Position numbers and translations under genes: made by a program. From positions 1,646,824 to 1,710,823 of the forward strand of contig NW_020312849.1 of NCBI RefSeq assembly GCF_003265705.1: 64,000 nucleotides of DNA. Direction: 5' to 3'. The notes below the pieces were generated by a model, which was given only the letters and a program-made list of their open reading frames with translations, made no database searches and was not told the origin of the DNA. Source of the stretch: Callorhinus ursinus. Lineage: Eukaryota; Chordata; Mammalia; Carnivora; Otariidae. Positions within the stretch are counted from its first letter, which is position 1. Every line of letters starts with the position of its first letter. Of this stretch, positions 1-10,290 are shown piece by piece.

Positions 1-48
1 GGAAAAGAAAGGGAAGGAAAGAAAAAAGAGAAAAAAAAAAGAAAAAAA

Positions 49-575
49 AAGATAAAAACAATAACAGAACAATACAAAAAAAGCAGAATATGATCAAATA
101 TCATCAGGCTAGTGCATAGATCAGTGCCACACACTAGATTTTGGGCGTATTTTGGTCTGTTAGAAAAAAGTGCCTCCTAAAATTTTAAAGGAAGAAAGAC
201 ATATATGTACAAAATAAGGGTCGATACAATGAAGGGATGGAAGATGACTGTAAAGATGAAAATTATAAAAGATTTTATAAAAGGAATTGATAAGATAAGT
301 TGTTTGAAAAAAGAAAGAAGAAGATTTAAAAAAAAAAGAGAAAGAAAAAAGGGAGAGAATGTGATCAGGCAGGAGACTAGAACAAAGCCGTACACTAGTG
401 ATTTAGGGTATATTTCGATCTGTTAGAAGAAACTGTATCTCAAAATTTTAAAGAGAGAACAACTTATATATATATGCCAAAAATAAGGGTAACTACTATG
501 AAGGGATAAAATATGACTCTAAAAATGAAAAATAAAAAATGTTTTTTTTAAAAAGGGATTGATAAGATGTTGGTT
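49..575 (-). repeat. Tandem units of about 265 bp inside the L1 5' region
   Basis: Two diverged copies follow each other. The motif CTGTTAGAA occurs near 157 and 420, and GAAGGGAT near 231 and 500, giving a spacing of 263-269 bases. Each unit also shares an ACACTAG motif, a TTTAAAG motif and a purine-rich stretch. Partial sequence on both sides suggests the array may have more truncated units. Such repeats probably belong to the L1 5' region itself rather than being a local duplication. Confidence 0.7.
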
Positions 576-817
576 GAAAAAGGGAAAAAGAAAAAAAAAA
601 CAGTTAAAAAATTTAACTTTGATGAACTAATGAATCTTGGTAAAAAAAAAAAGCCATGAATTCTATGTGCAGTATTCCCCTAGCGCTGGAGTTCTCCCAT
701 TCTCCTTGATCGGTAAACTTGGTCTTGGCTTGCTGGCTGTTCATGCTGATCTTCTGGGGGAGGGGCCTGTTGCCGTGGTTCCCAAATGTCTTTGCCAGAG
801 GCTGAATTGCCCCGCCT

Positions 818-1423
818 GTGTCGGTCTGGGCTAAGCAAGCTGCTCGGGTTTGCTCTCAGGAACTTTTGTTCCCTGCAAGCTCTCGGTACAGGTTTGGAGG
901 ACCAGGGCGAAAATGGTGGCCTCCCAATCTCCACCCGGAGGAGCTGAGAACTCGGGTCTCCGCTCCTCAGTGTGCCCCCAGAGAAAAGCAGTCACTCCCA
1001 TCTCCCCGGTCTCTGGCCGCACTCCGTGCTCACCTGGCCTGTGACCGAGTGTTTCTATCTCTGGCACCCGACCCCGTGTGGAGTCTCCAAACCCAGCAGA
1101 TCCCTGCGGTGCGCTCCTGTGCCGCTCCTCCCGGGGGAGAAAGGGGAGTCTCCCCAGCTCTGCTGCTTGTTGGGTCCCTGCTGTTGGAGCAGCGGCCCGA
1201 CTGGGCTGCGGATCACAGTTCATGGCAACCTGGAGCTGAGAGCCCACGCCTCGGCTCCATCTCTGCAGCCGGCTTCCCAGCTCCGATACCTGGGAGCTCT
1301 GCCGCACTCAGGCACCTCCGGTCTTTCTGTGACCCCAAGGGTCCTGAGACCACACTGTCCTGGGAGGATTCTACCCCCTGCTTAGCCACTGCAGCGACGT
1401 CCCTCAGCAGAGCCAACTTCTAA
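818..1423 (+). other. 201-codon open frame antisense to the L1 5' UTR
   Basis: An ATG-started frame of 201 codons runs on the plus strand, opposite to the L1, toward and almost to the L1 5' end. Its product is Pro/Ser/Arg-rich, with no recognised domain, signal peptide or membrane segment. A shorter frame (1435-1656) follows in the same direction. An overlapping 158-codon frame (831-1307) runs in the L1 sense direction. In primates an antisense ORF0 lies in the same relative place. Here the GC richness makes long chance frames likely, so coding is unproven. Confidence 0.25.
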
Positions 1424-1708
1424 AAGGTCCGATTTTGTGCTCCGCGGCTCTATCACTTGCCAGAAGCGGCCAGCGGAGGCCCCCCCCCGCCGTCTATCCT
1501 CCCGAATATCGCCTCGGATTCACTTCTCCGCACGTCCTACCTTCCAGTAAGTGGTTGCTTCTCTGTTCAGAGAGTTGTTGCTATTCTCCTCTTCGGTCTC
1601 CTGTTGAGTTCGTAGGTGTTCAGAATGGTTTGATCCCTATTCAGCTGAATTCCTGAGACCAGACGAAATCTAGGTCCCCTACTCCTCCGCCATCTTGCTC
1701 CGCCCCCC

Positions 1709-1905
1709 GAGAATGTTTAGTTTTGTAAGAATCTGCCAAAATGTCTTCCAAAGTGGTGGTACCATTTTACATTTCTACAAGCATTGGATGAGGATTCCAG
1801 TTGCTCCACATCCTTACCTGCATTTGGTGTTGTCAGTGTTTTGTATTTTCAACACTCTAATAGGTGGGTAGTGGTGTCTCACTGTTGTTTCAAACATATA
1901 TTGTT
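1709..1905 (-). mobile_element. Old L1 (L1M-type) 3' ORF2 fragment
   Basis: The stretch carries the familiar antisense L1 text in which CCAAAGTGG is followed by ACCATTTTAC, and later TTGGTGTTGTCAGTG. It is the flank into which the young L1 at 1-1708 inserted. It is diverged and truncated. Confidence 0.75.
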
Positions 1906-2600
1906 TAAGTGCTTGAACTCTTTGGGAGGTTAGAGTTAAAGTCTTTCTCTAGGAGGCAGTTGTATAAGTCAATGAATCAAATTGAGAAATTAAGAGGAGA
2001 TTGAAGTTTCACTTTATGTTACTCAACAGTCACTTGAATACCAGCCTCTGCTGGCCAAGAAAATCAGGTCTACAGTGAATATCAACAACTGTCTCTTTCC
2101 ACCAAAACCTAGGCCTAGTGTTTTAGAGTTAAGTTTAGCTACTTAATATCAGATGGACTAGTTGCTTTCAATTAAGAGCAATGTCATTCAGGGGGGTATA
2201 TGCTTTACTCTGTAGGGACAGTGATGTCTACTTAGTGAATAATGGAGGCATAATTGTCTATCCATCCAGAAGAAAGTAAAATTGGACTTACATGTACAAA
2301 AGTAAACACTAAATCAACTAAATGCTAAATGCTAAAAATGCTTAATGCTAAATGCTTAAATGCTAAAAAAATAAGACAATAAAGATCTTATAATTTATAA
2401 GATAATAATGATCTTATAATTATATGCATAATCCAGAGGTTGAAAAAGAATTTGAAATTTAAAATAGGAAATCAAACATATAGGACTATGTAATAATAAT
2501 TAAGAACTTTTGTACGGTGAGGATATGGAAACTGTTGAGGAAATATATTTGTAATTTACATGACAGGTTAAAGTTCTGTTCTATAACATACTATGAACTT
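1906..2600. other. Unassigned AT-rich sequence
   Basis: No gene or firm repeat is recognised. At 2320-2370 a short stretch repeats AAATGCTAAATGCTAAA-like units, a small local duplication of about seven bases. Confidence 0.4.
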
Positions 2601-2604
2601 TTAT

Positions 2605-2790
2605 ATATTGATAAGAAAAGGATAAAAACTAAATTGAATAGACAAAGGATATATAAAACAATTCCTAGAAGAACAAATCCAAATGACCAATAAACATATG
2701 TAAAGATGCTAAACCTCATATGTCCCAGGGAAATCACAATTACAGTAACTATGTGGGAGGAAAGGCAAATAGTAAACATGAGCTTAGGGA
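2605..2790 (+). mobile_element. Short old L1 ORF2 fragment
   Basis: AAATGACCAATAAACATATG, followed by AAAGATGCTAAACCTCAT and GGGAAATCACAATTACAG, matches the conserved L1 segment just upstream of the ORF2 C-terminal coding region, with many substitutions. Limits are approximate. Confidence 0.6.
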
Positions 2791-2799
2791 AAACCTAAT

Positions 2800-3555
2800 C
2801 TTTTCTCTATTACAGTCTTCAGTGAATACCCTGGTGATACCAGGACATAGCCTAGAAATATCAAAAAATTAAGGAAAAGGTATTTCATAAATCCACAAAA
2901 TATATGTATATACTAATCTATTTTATCATTTACTACCATAAGATATACATAAATCTATTATAAAAGTTAAAATTTACCAAAACTTATGCACACAAATACT
3001 TACAGACTGTATATGATGACTTTCACAGTCAAGAGAAATATAAACAAATGTAAGATGCAATATTAAATCATAACTTCATAAAATTAACTGTACTGCATAC
3101 CAAACTACACTAATTTCATAGCCACCTCTCTTTGCTATGGTGGTGAAATCAAGTGTTGTATGTATCTGCTTAAAATGCATGTGATGCTAATTATCTCTAT
3201 ATGAGCAGTTCATCACTTCAGCAAATTGCATTTCACAGTAAAAAGTGATCTCTCACAGTTCTTGTGTATTTGGCACAATGTTTAATTCAATACCATAAAT
3301 CTTGAATAACACCATGGGAACCATGTGAAATGCTACTAGTGTTGCTGGAAGTGTTCCCAAGAAGTGGAGGAAAGTTATGGCATCAGAAGAAAGAGTTGGG
3401 TTGCTTGATATGTACTATAGGTTGAGGTCTGTGCTGTGATTAGTTGTCATTTCAAGATAAGTGGACCCAGCGTAAGAACCATTGTAAAAAACAGAAAAGG
3501 GAATTTGTGAAGCCTTTACTGCATCTACACCAGCAGGGTTGAAAACCTTACACTT
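2800..3555. other. Unassigned AT-rich sequence
   Basis: No gene, RNA or recognisable repeat family is seen. Frames are short and interrupted. Confidence 0.4.
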
Positions 3556-4050
3556 TTTGTGAAATATGTTTTATTTTGTCTTGAAAACGCAGCTCTTACA
3601 TGGGTGCAGGATTGGTATAAGAAAGGCATACCTATACACTCTACTATGATTCGAGAAAAAATGAAGTCATTATATGACAACTTAAAGCAAAAGGAAGGTG
3701 AAGGATCTAAAGCTGGAGAATTTAATGCCAGCAAAAGGTATCTTGATAAATTTATTTTATTTTTATTAACTTTTTAAAAATTTAAATTCAATTTGCCAAC
3801 TTAGAGTACATCATTAGTTTCAGATGTAGCGTTTAATAATTTATCATTGCATATAACACCCAGTGCTCATCACATCACATGCCCTCCTTGATGCCCATCA
3901 CCCAATTACCCCATCCTCCCACCTACCTCCCCCTCCATGATAATTTTAGAAAGAAGTTTGGCTTACAAATATTAACAGGGGAAGGAGCTTCTGCCAACCA
4001 GGAGGCAGCAGATGAGTTCCCAGACCCATTTAGAAAATCACTGAGGAGAA
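3556..4050 (+). mobile_element. Tigger-type (pogo/CENP-B-like) transposase fossil
   Basis: The translation from 3559 to about 3767 contains a CENP-B-type DNA-binding helix-turn-helix pattern: a W-x-x-D-W segment, then IPIHSTMIREK, then a K-SLYDNLK helix and a FNASK-YLDKF end. After an inserted L1 tail the same protein resumes near 3948 with RKKFGLQ, then GEGASANQEAADEFP, which matches the GEAASAD-EAA-FP signature of Tigger transposases. The DDE catalytic domain is absent. The element is an ancient TcMar-Tigger remnant without function. Family level is fairly sure, subfamily is not. Confidence 0.7.
3755..3937 (-). mobile_element. L1 3' end inserted in the Tigger fossil
   Basis: On the minus strand this reads GATGAGCACTGGGTGTTATA and then an A-rich tail, a carnivore L1 3' UTR ending. 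It is flanked by an 11-bp duplication with one mismatch (TGATAAATTTA at 3744-3754, TGATAATTTTA at 3938-3948). Removing the insert rejoins the Tigger coding frame, which supports the boundaries. Confidence 0.8.
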
Positions 4051-4051
4051 A

Positions 4052-4240
4052 GAACAGCTTTTACTTCATCCCAAAGATCTTGGACCATTGTGTTTTCATT
4101 TTCATTTGTCTCTATGTATTTTCCTGTTTCCTCTTTGATTTCTTGGTTGACCCATTCATTGTTTAGTAGCATGTTATTTAATCCTCATGTATTGGTGATT
4201 TTTTTTGACTGATTTCTAGTTTCATAGCATGTGGCTGGAA
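4052..4240 (-). mobile_element. Old L1 ORF2 fragment, antisense
   Basis: TTGATTTCTTGGTTGACCCA, then TTTAGTAGCATGTTATTTAA and CTAGTTTCATAGCATG, form a conserved antisense L1 ORF2 segment. It is short and truncated on both sides. It abuts the Tigger fossil on the left and a plus-strand L1 5' part on the right. Confidence 0.75.
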
Positions 4241-5950
4241 AGATGCATGGACCAGCACAGACCTTGCTAACATTGCAGGTTCTACTTCCACATGCTTCTG
4301 TAGATTCACTCTCCTCAATAGACTCTAGCTGGAGCCTGTCAAAGCAGTGTCACAAGCCTGCCGGTAGGCAAGTAGCACCCACAGGAGCCAGCACCACTCC
4401 AAAGTGATGCCTGCCCCAGGGAGAGGGAAAGATAACCACTCACCAGTTAGACTGCAGTCCCCGCAGTGGCTGGGGGCAGACAGCTGCTCTGACTGCAGGC
4501 CCCACCAACCAGTGAAAGTTCAGGGTATAAAACACAGAAAGCTACCAGCATATGCAGCACTGCTGCATATGACTCAAACCCAAGATAGCCTCAGACTGGC
4601 CCAATAACAACACAGGGACCAATCCCTGCCCACATAAGGTAAAGAGAGCCATTACAGCTAACTGGACTGAAGACAAATTGGCTCAAACACAACAGCAGGG
4701 TGCACACAACACACATGGGAGACAACCCTGAAGTGCCAGGTTCTGGTGAACAGGGAACAATTCACTGCAAAGTACTATAGGACCTCTTCTTTGTAAGGCC
4801 ACTACTTTCAAGAACAGAAGATGTAGCTGGCTTACCTAAGACAAGGAAACAGATACAGAGAGTCAGACAAAATGAGGAGATGGAGGAATGTGTCCTAAAT
4901 GAAAGAGGAGGACAGAAACACAAGATCCCTAAGTGAAATGGAGATAAGTAATATGCCTGATAGAGAATTTAAAGAAATGGTCATAAAGATACTCACTGGA
5001 CTTGAGAAAAGAGTGTAGGACCTCAATGAGGCCCTCAACAAAGAGATAGAACACATAAAAAAGGACAAATCAGAGATGAAGAACTCAATAATGAAATTTA
5101 AAATACTCTAGATGGAATAAATGGTAGTCTAGAGGAAGCAGAAGAATGAATCAGTGATCTCAAGGACAGAATAATGGAAAGCAATCACGGTGAACAGGTG
5201 AGAGAAAAAAATAATACAAAATGAAAATAGACTTAGGGAACTCAGCAACACCATCAAGTGTAATGACATTCACATTATACCAATCCCAGAAGAAGAAAAG
5301 AGAGAAAATGGGGCAGAAAATTTATTTGGAGAAACAATAGCTGAAAACTTCCCAAATCTGGGGGAGGAAACAGAAATCCAGATCCACAGGCAGAGTCCCC
5401 AACAGAATCAACCCAAGGAGGCCCACACCAAGACACAGAGTAATTAAAATGGCAAAAAGTAGTCTTAAAGAGAGAATTTTAAAAGCAGTGAGAGAAAAGG
5501 AGACAGTTACATACAAGGGGAAACCCCATAGGACTATCAGCTGATTTTTCAGCAGAAACTTGTAGGCCAGAGGGAGTGACATGATATAGTCAAAGTGCCA
5601 AAAGAAAAAAAAATCTGCAACCAAGACTACTCTACCCAGCTAGGCTATCATTCAGGAGAGAGAAAGAGTTTCCCAGACAAACACAAGTTAAAGGAATTCA
5701 TCATCACTAAATCAGCCCTACAAGAAATGTTAAAGGGGACTCTTTGAGTTGAAAGGAAAGACTGTAAGTAAGAGTAAGAAAAGTAGGAAGCACAAAAGCA
5801 GTAAATTAAGTATATCTATAAAAATCAGTCAAGGGACTTGCAAAATAAAATGATGTAAAGTATGACACCATATACCTAAAATGTTGGGGGAAGAAGAGTG
5901 AAGAATGTGTTCAAACTTACATGGACATCAATGTTGGTTTTTTAATTATT
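4241..5950 (+). mobile_element. L1 5' UTR and ORF1 without ORF2 (HAL1-like)
   Basis: About 4241-4830 looks like an old L1 5' UTR. From about 4870 an ORF1 remnant with many stops can be followed, including AATGAGGAGATGGAGGAA, AACTTCCCAAATCTGG and the C-terminal part near 5545-5750 (AGCAGAAACTTGTAGGCCAG, CTACCCAGCTAGGCTATCAT, CCCTACAAGAAATG). Instead of an ORF2 start, the sequence passes into a non-coding tail (5760-5950, ATGACACCATATACCTAAAA). This layout fits HAL1 (half-L1) elements. A 3'-deleted L1M is the alternative. ORF1 is broken throughout and cannot encode an ORF1 protein. Confidence 0.7.
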
Positions 5951-7115
5951 AGTTAAAAATTATGAAAATTTATCAAAAATCTTGGAATGGAATCTATATT
6001 GCTTTTTGCAGAAGAATTCCAAGGGAAGTTCTGTACTTCCTGAATGTGTTGGGTTACTTTTCAAAATGTTCTACCCTCAAACCTATATGGTAGCAATTTC
6101 AGTTAAGATTGGGCTAGAGTGAGAACTAAAGTGTAAATGTTTGGATGCCACAATGTAAGGCACCTCAGTAGATAACAGCCTTGGTTGTCGCTCAGTACAT
6201 AGTTCATATGCTCAGGACATAGTTCATATGTTATGTCCAGCAGCCAGCAAGAGATTTTAAAATTTTCACCAAGATTGTATAGATAGTGAAATTTGGAAAA
6301 AAAATCCACATAATCTAATTAAGTTAACATTATGATGCTATCTACTTAACTTTATGTCTTCTTTATACCCCCATTCTTAAAAGATTATACAATACAAAGT
6401 TAGAAAATTCTTTATCTAGTTTTCCATCTCTACATTAAAACAAAAATATATACTATATCAAAATATAAAGTTTGATTTTAGGAGGTGATGTAATTTTATG
6501 CCAATGTTCTTTTCTTTTGGAGGAAGGGAAGAAATTAATATTTCCCAAATTCTTACTTTGTATGGACTTTCTCTTCCTTAGGAGAGTAATTTGTGTTTGA
6601 AACCCCTTCATAGGACAAAATAGTATAAGGTGAAACCTTAATTATTATTAAAAAATATAATTTAAAAAATGCACTTCTTAATCCCCAAACCAAAACTATT
6701 TGTACTAAAAACACTATATTCCAGTAAAAGGGAAAGGGCTCATGGGGAAGGTGAGGCTGCCTTGAGAATCACAGCTGTAGGAGGTTGCTATCAATCCTAG
6801 GGCTGGAGGACACTGGGAGGAGATGCTTTTTTTTACTAGGGCCCAGGGCAGCAGCCTCAGCAGCTGGGACCCAGAGGAGATCCTACTGGAATGGTAACCT
6901 CCTTTCTCTCCTCCTCTCACCTTTCGATATTCTCTCAGTGCCTCTCAGAATCTGAAACTACCCAGAAGCCAGCTGGCAAGGGAGTGTGGGAAATAGTTTG
7001 CAGGGATTAGCTCCCTGCGATACGAAGCAGAGCTAGGGGGAGAAGGTAATGTATTTGAGAGCAAATAGGTGAATGACCAGCACTGTCATATAACAAATCC
7101 CCAACTGGAACACAT
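5951..7115. other. Unassigned single-copy-like sequence
   Basis: No gene or repeat family is recognised. At 6198-6240 a small tandem duplication repeats ACATAGTTCATATG with about 23 bases between copies. The part at 6720-7000 is more GC-rich but has no exon-like frame that I can support. Confidence 0.4.
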
Positions 7116-7117
7116 AA

Positions 7118-7520
7118 AGTACAAAATATTCTGTTTCTGTGAGTTTGATTTTTTTTTAAAGATTCCACTGGTAAATGATACCATGCGGTACTGTCTTTCT
7201 GTGTCTGGCTTATGTTACTTAGCAGAATGTCCTCAAGTTCCATCCATGTCACAAATCACAAATGGCAGGGCTTCCTTCTTTTTTGTAGCTGAATAATATC
7301 CCATTGTGTGTGTACACACACACAGACACACGGACACAGACACACACACCACAGCTTTGTTATCCATTCATCCATTTATGGACACTTAGGTTGTTATCAT
7401 ACCTTTGTTATTGTGGATAATGCTGCAATGAACATGGAGGTGCTGATATCTCTTCAAATCCAATTACCATTTCCTTTGGATATCTACAGAGAACTGGGAG
7501 TGCTGGATCATGTGGTAAAG
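7118..7520 (-). mobile_element. Inverted 5' segment of a twin-primed L1
   Basis: The minus-strand reading is the L1 ORF2 end: ATTCAGCTACAAAAAAG, GACATGGATGGAACTTGAGG, ATAAGCCAGACACAG and finally CAAACTCACAGAAACAG near 7120. It lies directly before a plus-strand L1 3' UTR. An imperfect CA-rich run sits at 7307-7350. Confidence 0.8.
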
Positions 7521-7853
7521 TGGAGGAAATAGGAACAGGTTGGTAAAAGGGAACCAACTTTCAGCTACAAGATGAATAAGGTCTGAGGAGCTAATATAAA
7601 ACTTGATGACTATAGTTTATAACACTGTATTATATAATTGAAATTTGCTAAGAGTAGAACTTAAATGTTTTCACCCCTTCTACCTCACAAAAAAAGACAA
7701 ATATGTGAGGTGATGTATGTGCTGATTAACTAGATGGGGAGAGGGGATCCTTTCACAATATATATGCATATCAAATTACCACAGTGTACACTTTAAATGT
7801 CTTACAATTTTACTTATCAGTTTTACCTCAATAAAGCTGAAAAAATACAAAAT
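7521..7853 (+). mobile_element. L1 3' UTR, sense part of the twin-primed L1
   Basis: TACAAGATGAATAAGGTCTG, then CTGTATTATATAATTGAAA, and the ending CTCAATAAAGCTGAAAAAAT are the old L1MA/L1MB-type 3' UTR, ending in a poly(A) signal and A-rich tail. The 5' side joins the inverted segment close to the point where that segment stops, which is the signature of twin priming. Confidence 0.8.
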
Positions 7854-7969
7854 AGCCATTATAAATGAAAACAAAAAGTGCTTATTAAGCCAAAGTAGGA
7901 GTATTCAACACTTAAAAAATTATAATTCTCATAGCCCAATTGAGTGTTTTCAGGATTTTACTGCATTAC

Positions 7970-8165
7970 ATATTGAATTAATTACTTTACATCTGCTAAT
8001 TCCTTCAATCTTCAACAAGGATTTAGGTACTATTATTCGTATAAAAAAGAAATAGTAAAGATCAGAGAGATTTAGTAATTTCCCCAAAATTATTTAGTTA
8101 ATTAAGCAAGAAAACTGAGGTTTGACCCAAGCTCTGCCAGACTCCCATACCATTTCTACTATGTC
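7970..8165 (-). mobile_element. MIR SINE
   Basis: The order TTACATCTGCTAATTCCTTC, GGTACTATTATT, GATCAGAGAGATTTAGTAA, TTCCCCAAAATTA and then GCTCTGCCAGACTCC follows the reversed MIR consensus including its core. It is diverged, as expected for this ancient family. Confidence 0.75.
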
Positions 8166-8339
8166 AATATATAAACATATTCACTAAATAACCACTAAAC
8201 AAATGAAATATGTATATATATTATATACTTACTGAAAATTTGGTCTATATCACAAAAAAAATTATAATTAATTTAATCTAAACTAGACAAAACCAATGTA
8301 AATTTATGATATTTGGTCTCAGGTTCATGTTTTTTTACT

Positions 8340-8506
8340 GAACCAGCATTTCTCAGTATGTTCTCTGAATCATTTGGAAAGCTTGTTATAAATTTAGAGT
8401 TCAGGGACTCACTGAGCAAGAGTCTCTGGGAGCAGTGCCTGGGAATCTGCATTTGAATAATTTCCATCATGGATTCTTAAGCACATTAAAGTTTGACAAA
8501 CCCCAT
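8340..8506 (-). mobile_element. MER5A-type hAT-Charlie MITE
   Basis: AGCATTTCTCAGTATGTTCT, AATCTGCATTTGAATAATTT and GCACATTAAAGTTTGACAAA match MER5A read in reverse. The end near 8505 resembles the TTTGAGAA terminal repeat but is decayed, and the flanking 8-bp duplication is not clear. Confidence 0.75.
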
Positions 8507-8589
8507 ACTGACTATTTGGTCATACTAACTTTTTTACCAAGTTATTTTTAAATAATTTTCCTTAAAAAAGGAAAAAAAATCAAAACAAC

Positions 8590-9260
8590 CAAAAAAGACT
8601 AGAAATAGCAAGCACTGGTGAGAATGTGGAGAAAAGGGAACAATCATGCACTGTTGATGGGAATGTAAATTGGTGCAACCACTGTGGAAAACAGTGTGGA
8701 GGTCCCTCAAGAAATTAAAAATAGAGCTACCATATGATCCAGCAATTCCACTTCTGGGTATTTATCCAAAGAAAATGAAAACATAACTCAAAAAGATATA
8801 TGCACCCCCCCACACACTTCACTGCAACGTTATTTACAATAGCCAAGATAGGGAAACAACCTTAGTGTCCATTAGTACATGAATGGATAATGAAGATATG
8901 GTATACAATATGTAGACAATGGAATATTATTCAGCCTTAAAAAAGAATGAAATCTTGTCATTTTTAACAACATGGATAGAACTTCAAGAGCCTTATGATA
9001 AGTGAAATAATGAGACAGAGCAAGACAAATACCATATGATTTTTCTTATAATGTGAAATTAAAAATAACCCCATAAAACAAGCTCATAGATACAGAGAAG
9101 AGAGACTGGCATTGCAGAGGTGGGACAGGGGGGTGGGGTGTGGAAGGGCGTCAAAAGGATGGATGGATGGATGGATGGATGGATGGATGGACAGATAGAT
9201 AGATAGGCAGAAAACAAAATGGCCAAAGGGAACAACAAAACAAAAACCCACAAAAACCGA
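8590..9260 (+). mobile_element. L1 ORF2 C-terminal region and 3' UTR start
   Basis: ATGGGAATGTAAATTGGTGC, TACCATATGATCCAGCAATT, CAATGGAATATTATTCAGCC and ATAAGTGAAATAATGAGACA are the conserved L1 ORF2 3' coding and early 3' UTR text. Stops and frameshifts are present. A GGAT/GATA microsatellite has expanded in the 3' UTR at 9157-9206. Confidence 0.85.
9157..9206. repeat. (GGAT)n followed by (GATA)n microsatellite
   Basis: About nine GGAT units (9157-9190) are followed, after ACA, by about three GATA units. The run lies within the L1 3' region and is likely polymorphic. Confidence 0.95.
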
Positions 9261-9880
9261 TCGACTACATTTTATGTAGAACCTTAGTTCAAAGATGATC
9301 AAGCCTATTCAGGTTGGTAGTGTCTTTAAAGAGTAGTATGTCATCTGTAATTTAGACATCTGACTTCTGAGAAATTTTGTCAAGTTACAAACATCCCAGG
9401 CCAAGTAGTAACTCTAAAATTTGATAATCCAAATATGCAAGAAAATAGAAACTCCAAGGTACAATATTTTAATGAACAACCTAAACTCTTTTTTAACTAT
9501 CAAATAATTCATAATAAAAATAAATAAATAAAAATAAACTACCATCTGATTATTTTATAGGATTATTTTTACTATCAGCAGCAATGGAAACCTAGTTCTA
9601 GTCAAATTAAGATTAATTTAGTTATCTAAGTTAAATTTGCTCTTACTTGAACCCAATATTCTGATTCTATTAATACATGAACAATTGGGACTTTGACACC
9701 AAATATATACATTTCATTTTTATCCTTCTGATATTGCTTTCCCCAGTCTTCTAATTTGAGAAAATCTCAACAGGCAATAAGCTGGTTTTATGATACGGAA
9801 TCGTATAAGACTTATGATACACCTTGGGCAGTCAATATATTATACAACATATATATCAGCTAATCCAAATCACAAAGCAT
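9261..9880. other. Unassigned AT-rich sequence
   Basis: No gene or firm repeat is recognised. A short AAATAAATAAATAAA-type simple run lies near 9513-9537. Confidence 0.4.
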
Positions 9881-10290
9881 TCCACTCATTCAATCAGTCA
9901 GTGAATATTTATTGAACACCTACACTCTGCAAGGAGTTTCCCTGACTCTTTTTTTAATTTTTTTTTTAATTTTTTAAAAAAGATTTTATTTATTTATTTG
10001 ACAGAGAGAGAGACACAGCGAGAGAGGGAACACAAGCAGGGGGGAGTGGGAGAGGGAGAAGCAGGCTTCCCACCGAGCAGGGAGCCTGATGCGGGGCTCG
10101 ATCCCAGGAGTCGAAGGCAGATGCCTAACGACTGAGTCTCCCAGACTCTTGGGATGCACTGGGGAAAGAATAAAAATCATTGGAGTTTACATTCTAGCAG
10201 ATAGAGACAAAAAACAATAAGTGTAATAAAGAACCAAATTAAATAGTATGTTAGAAGGTTGTTACCTTGCTATTGGATAAAAGAAAAAGT
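9881..10290 (-). mobile_element. L2 (LINE2) 3' end, split by a SINE
   Basis: Read left to right, CAGTGAATATTTATTGAACA and CCTACACTCTGC are followed, after the SINE at 9951-10143, by GGGATGCACTGGGG and GTTTACATTCTAGCAG. This is the reverse complement of the L2 3' end. The two halves join cleanly once the SINE and one copy of GACTCTT are removed. Confidence 0.7.
9951..10143 (-). mobile_element. SINEC (CAN-SINE) inside L2
   Basis: Starting from the T-rich end, AAAGATTTTATTTATTTATT is followed by the GAGAGAGACACAGCGAGAGA body and the tRNA-like head on the right. About 25 bases of the head are deleted between GATCCCAGGA and GTCGAAGGCAG. The flanks carry GACTCTT at 9944-9950 and 10144-10150. Confidence 0.9.

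Larger units (their letters stand above)
1..1708 (-). mobile_element. Young L1 5' UTR, cut by window edge
   Basis: Read on the minus strand, the element begins at about 1708 with the L1-type start GGGGCGGAGCAAGATGGCGG and runs leftward out of the window. The first kilobase (about 640-1708) is GC- and CpG-rich, as expected of an L1 5' UTR promoter. It is followed by A-rich sequence (on the plus strand) that holds two diverged tandem units. ORF1 and ORF2 would lie beyond position 1 and cannot be seen. The low decay of the CpG-rich part suggests a young copy. Length and layout fit carnivore L1, but the exact subfamily cannot be named from sequence reading alone. Confidence 0.85.

Noticed and set aside
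831..1307. 158-codon minus frame as an L1 protein
   Set aside because: It lies in the GC-rich 5' UTR before ORF1 and has no resemblance to L1 ORF1 or ORF2 domains. It is most likely open by composition.
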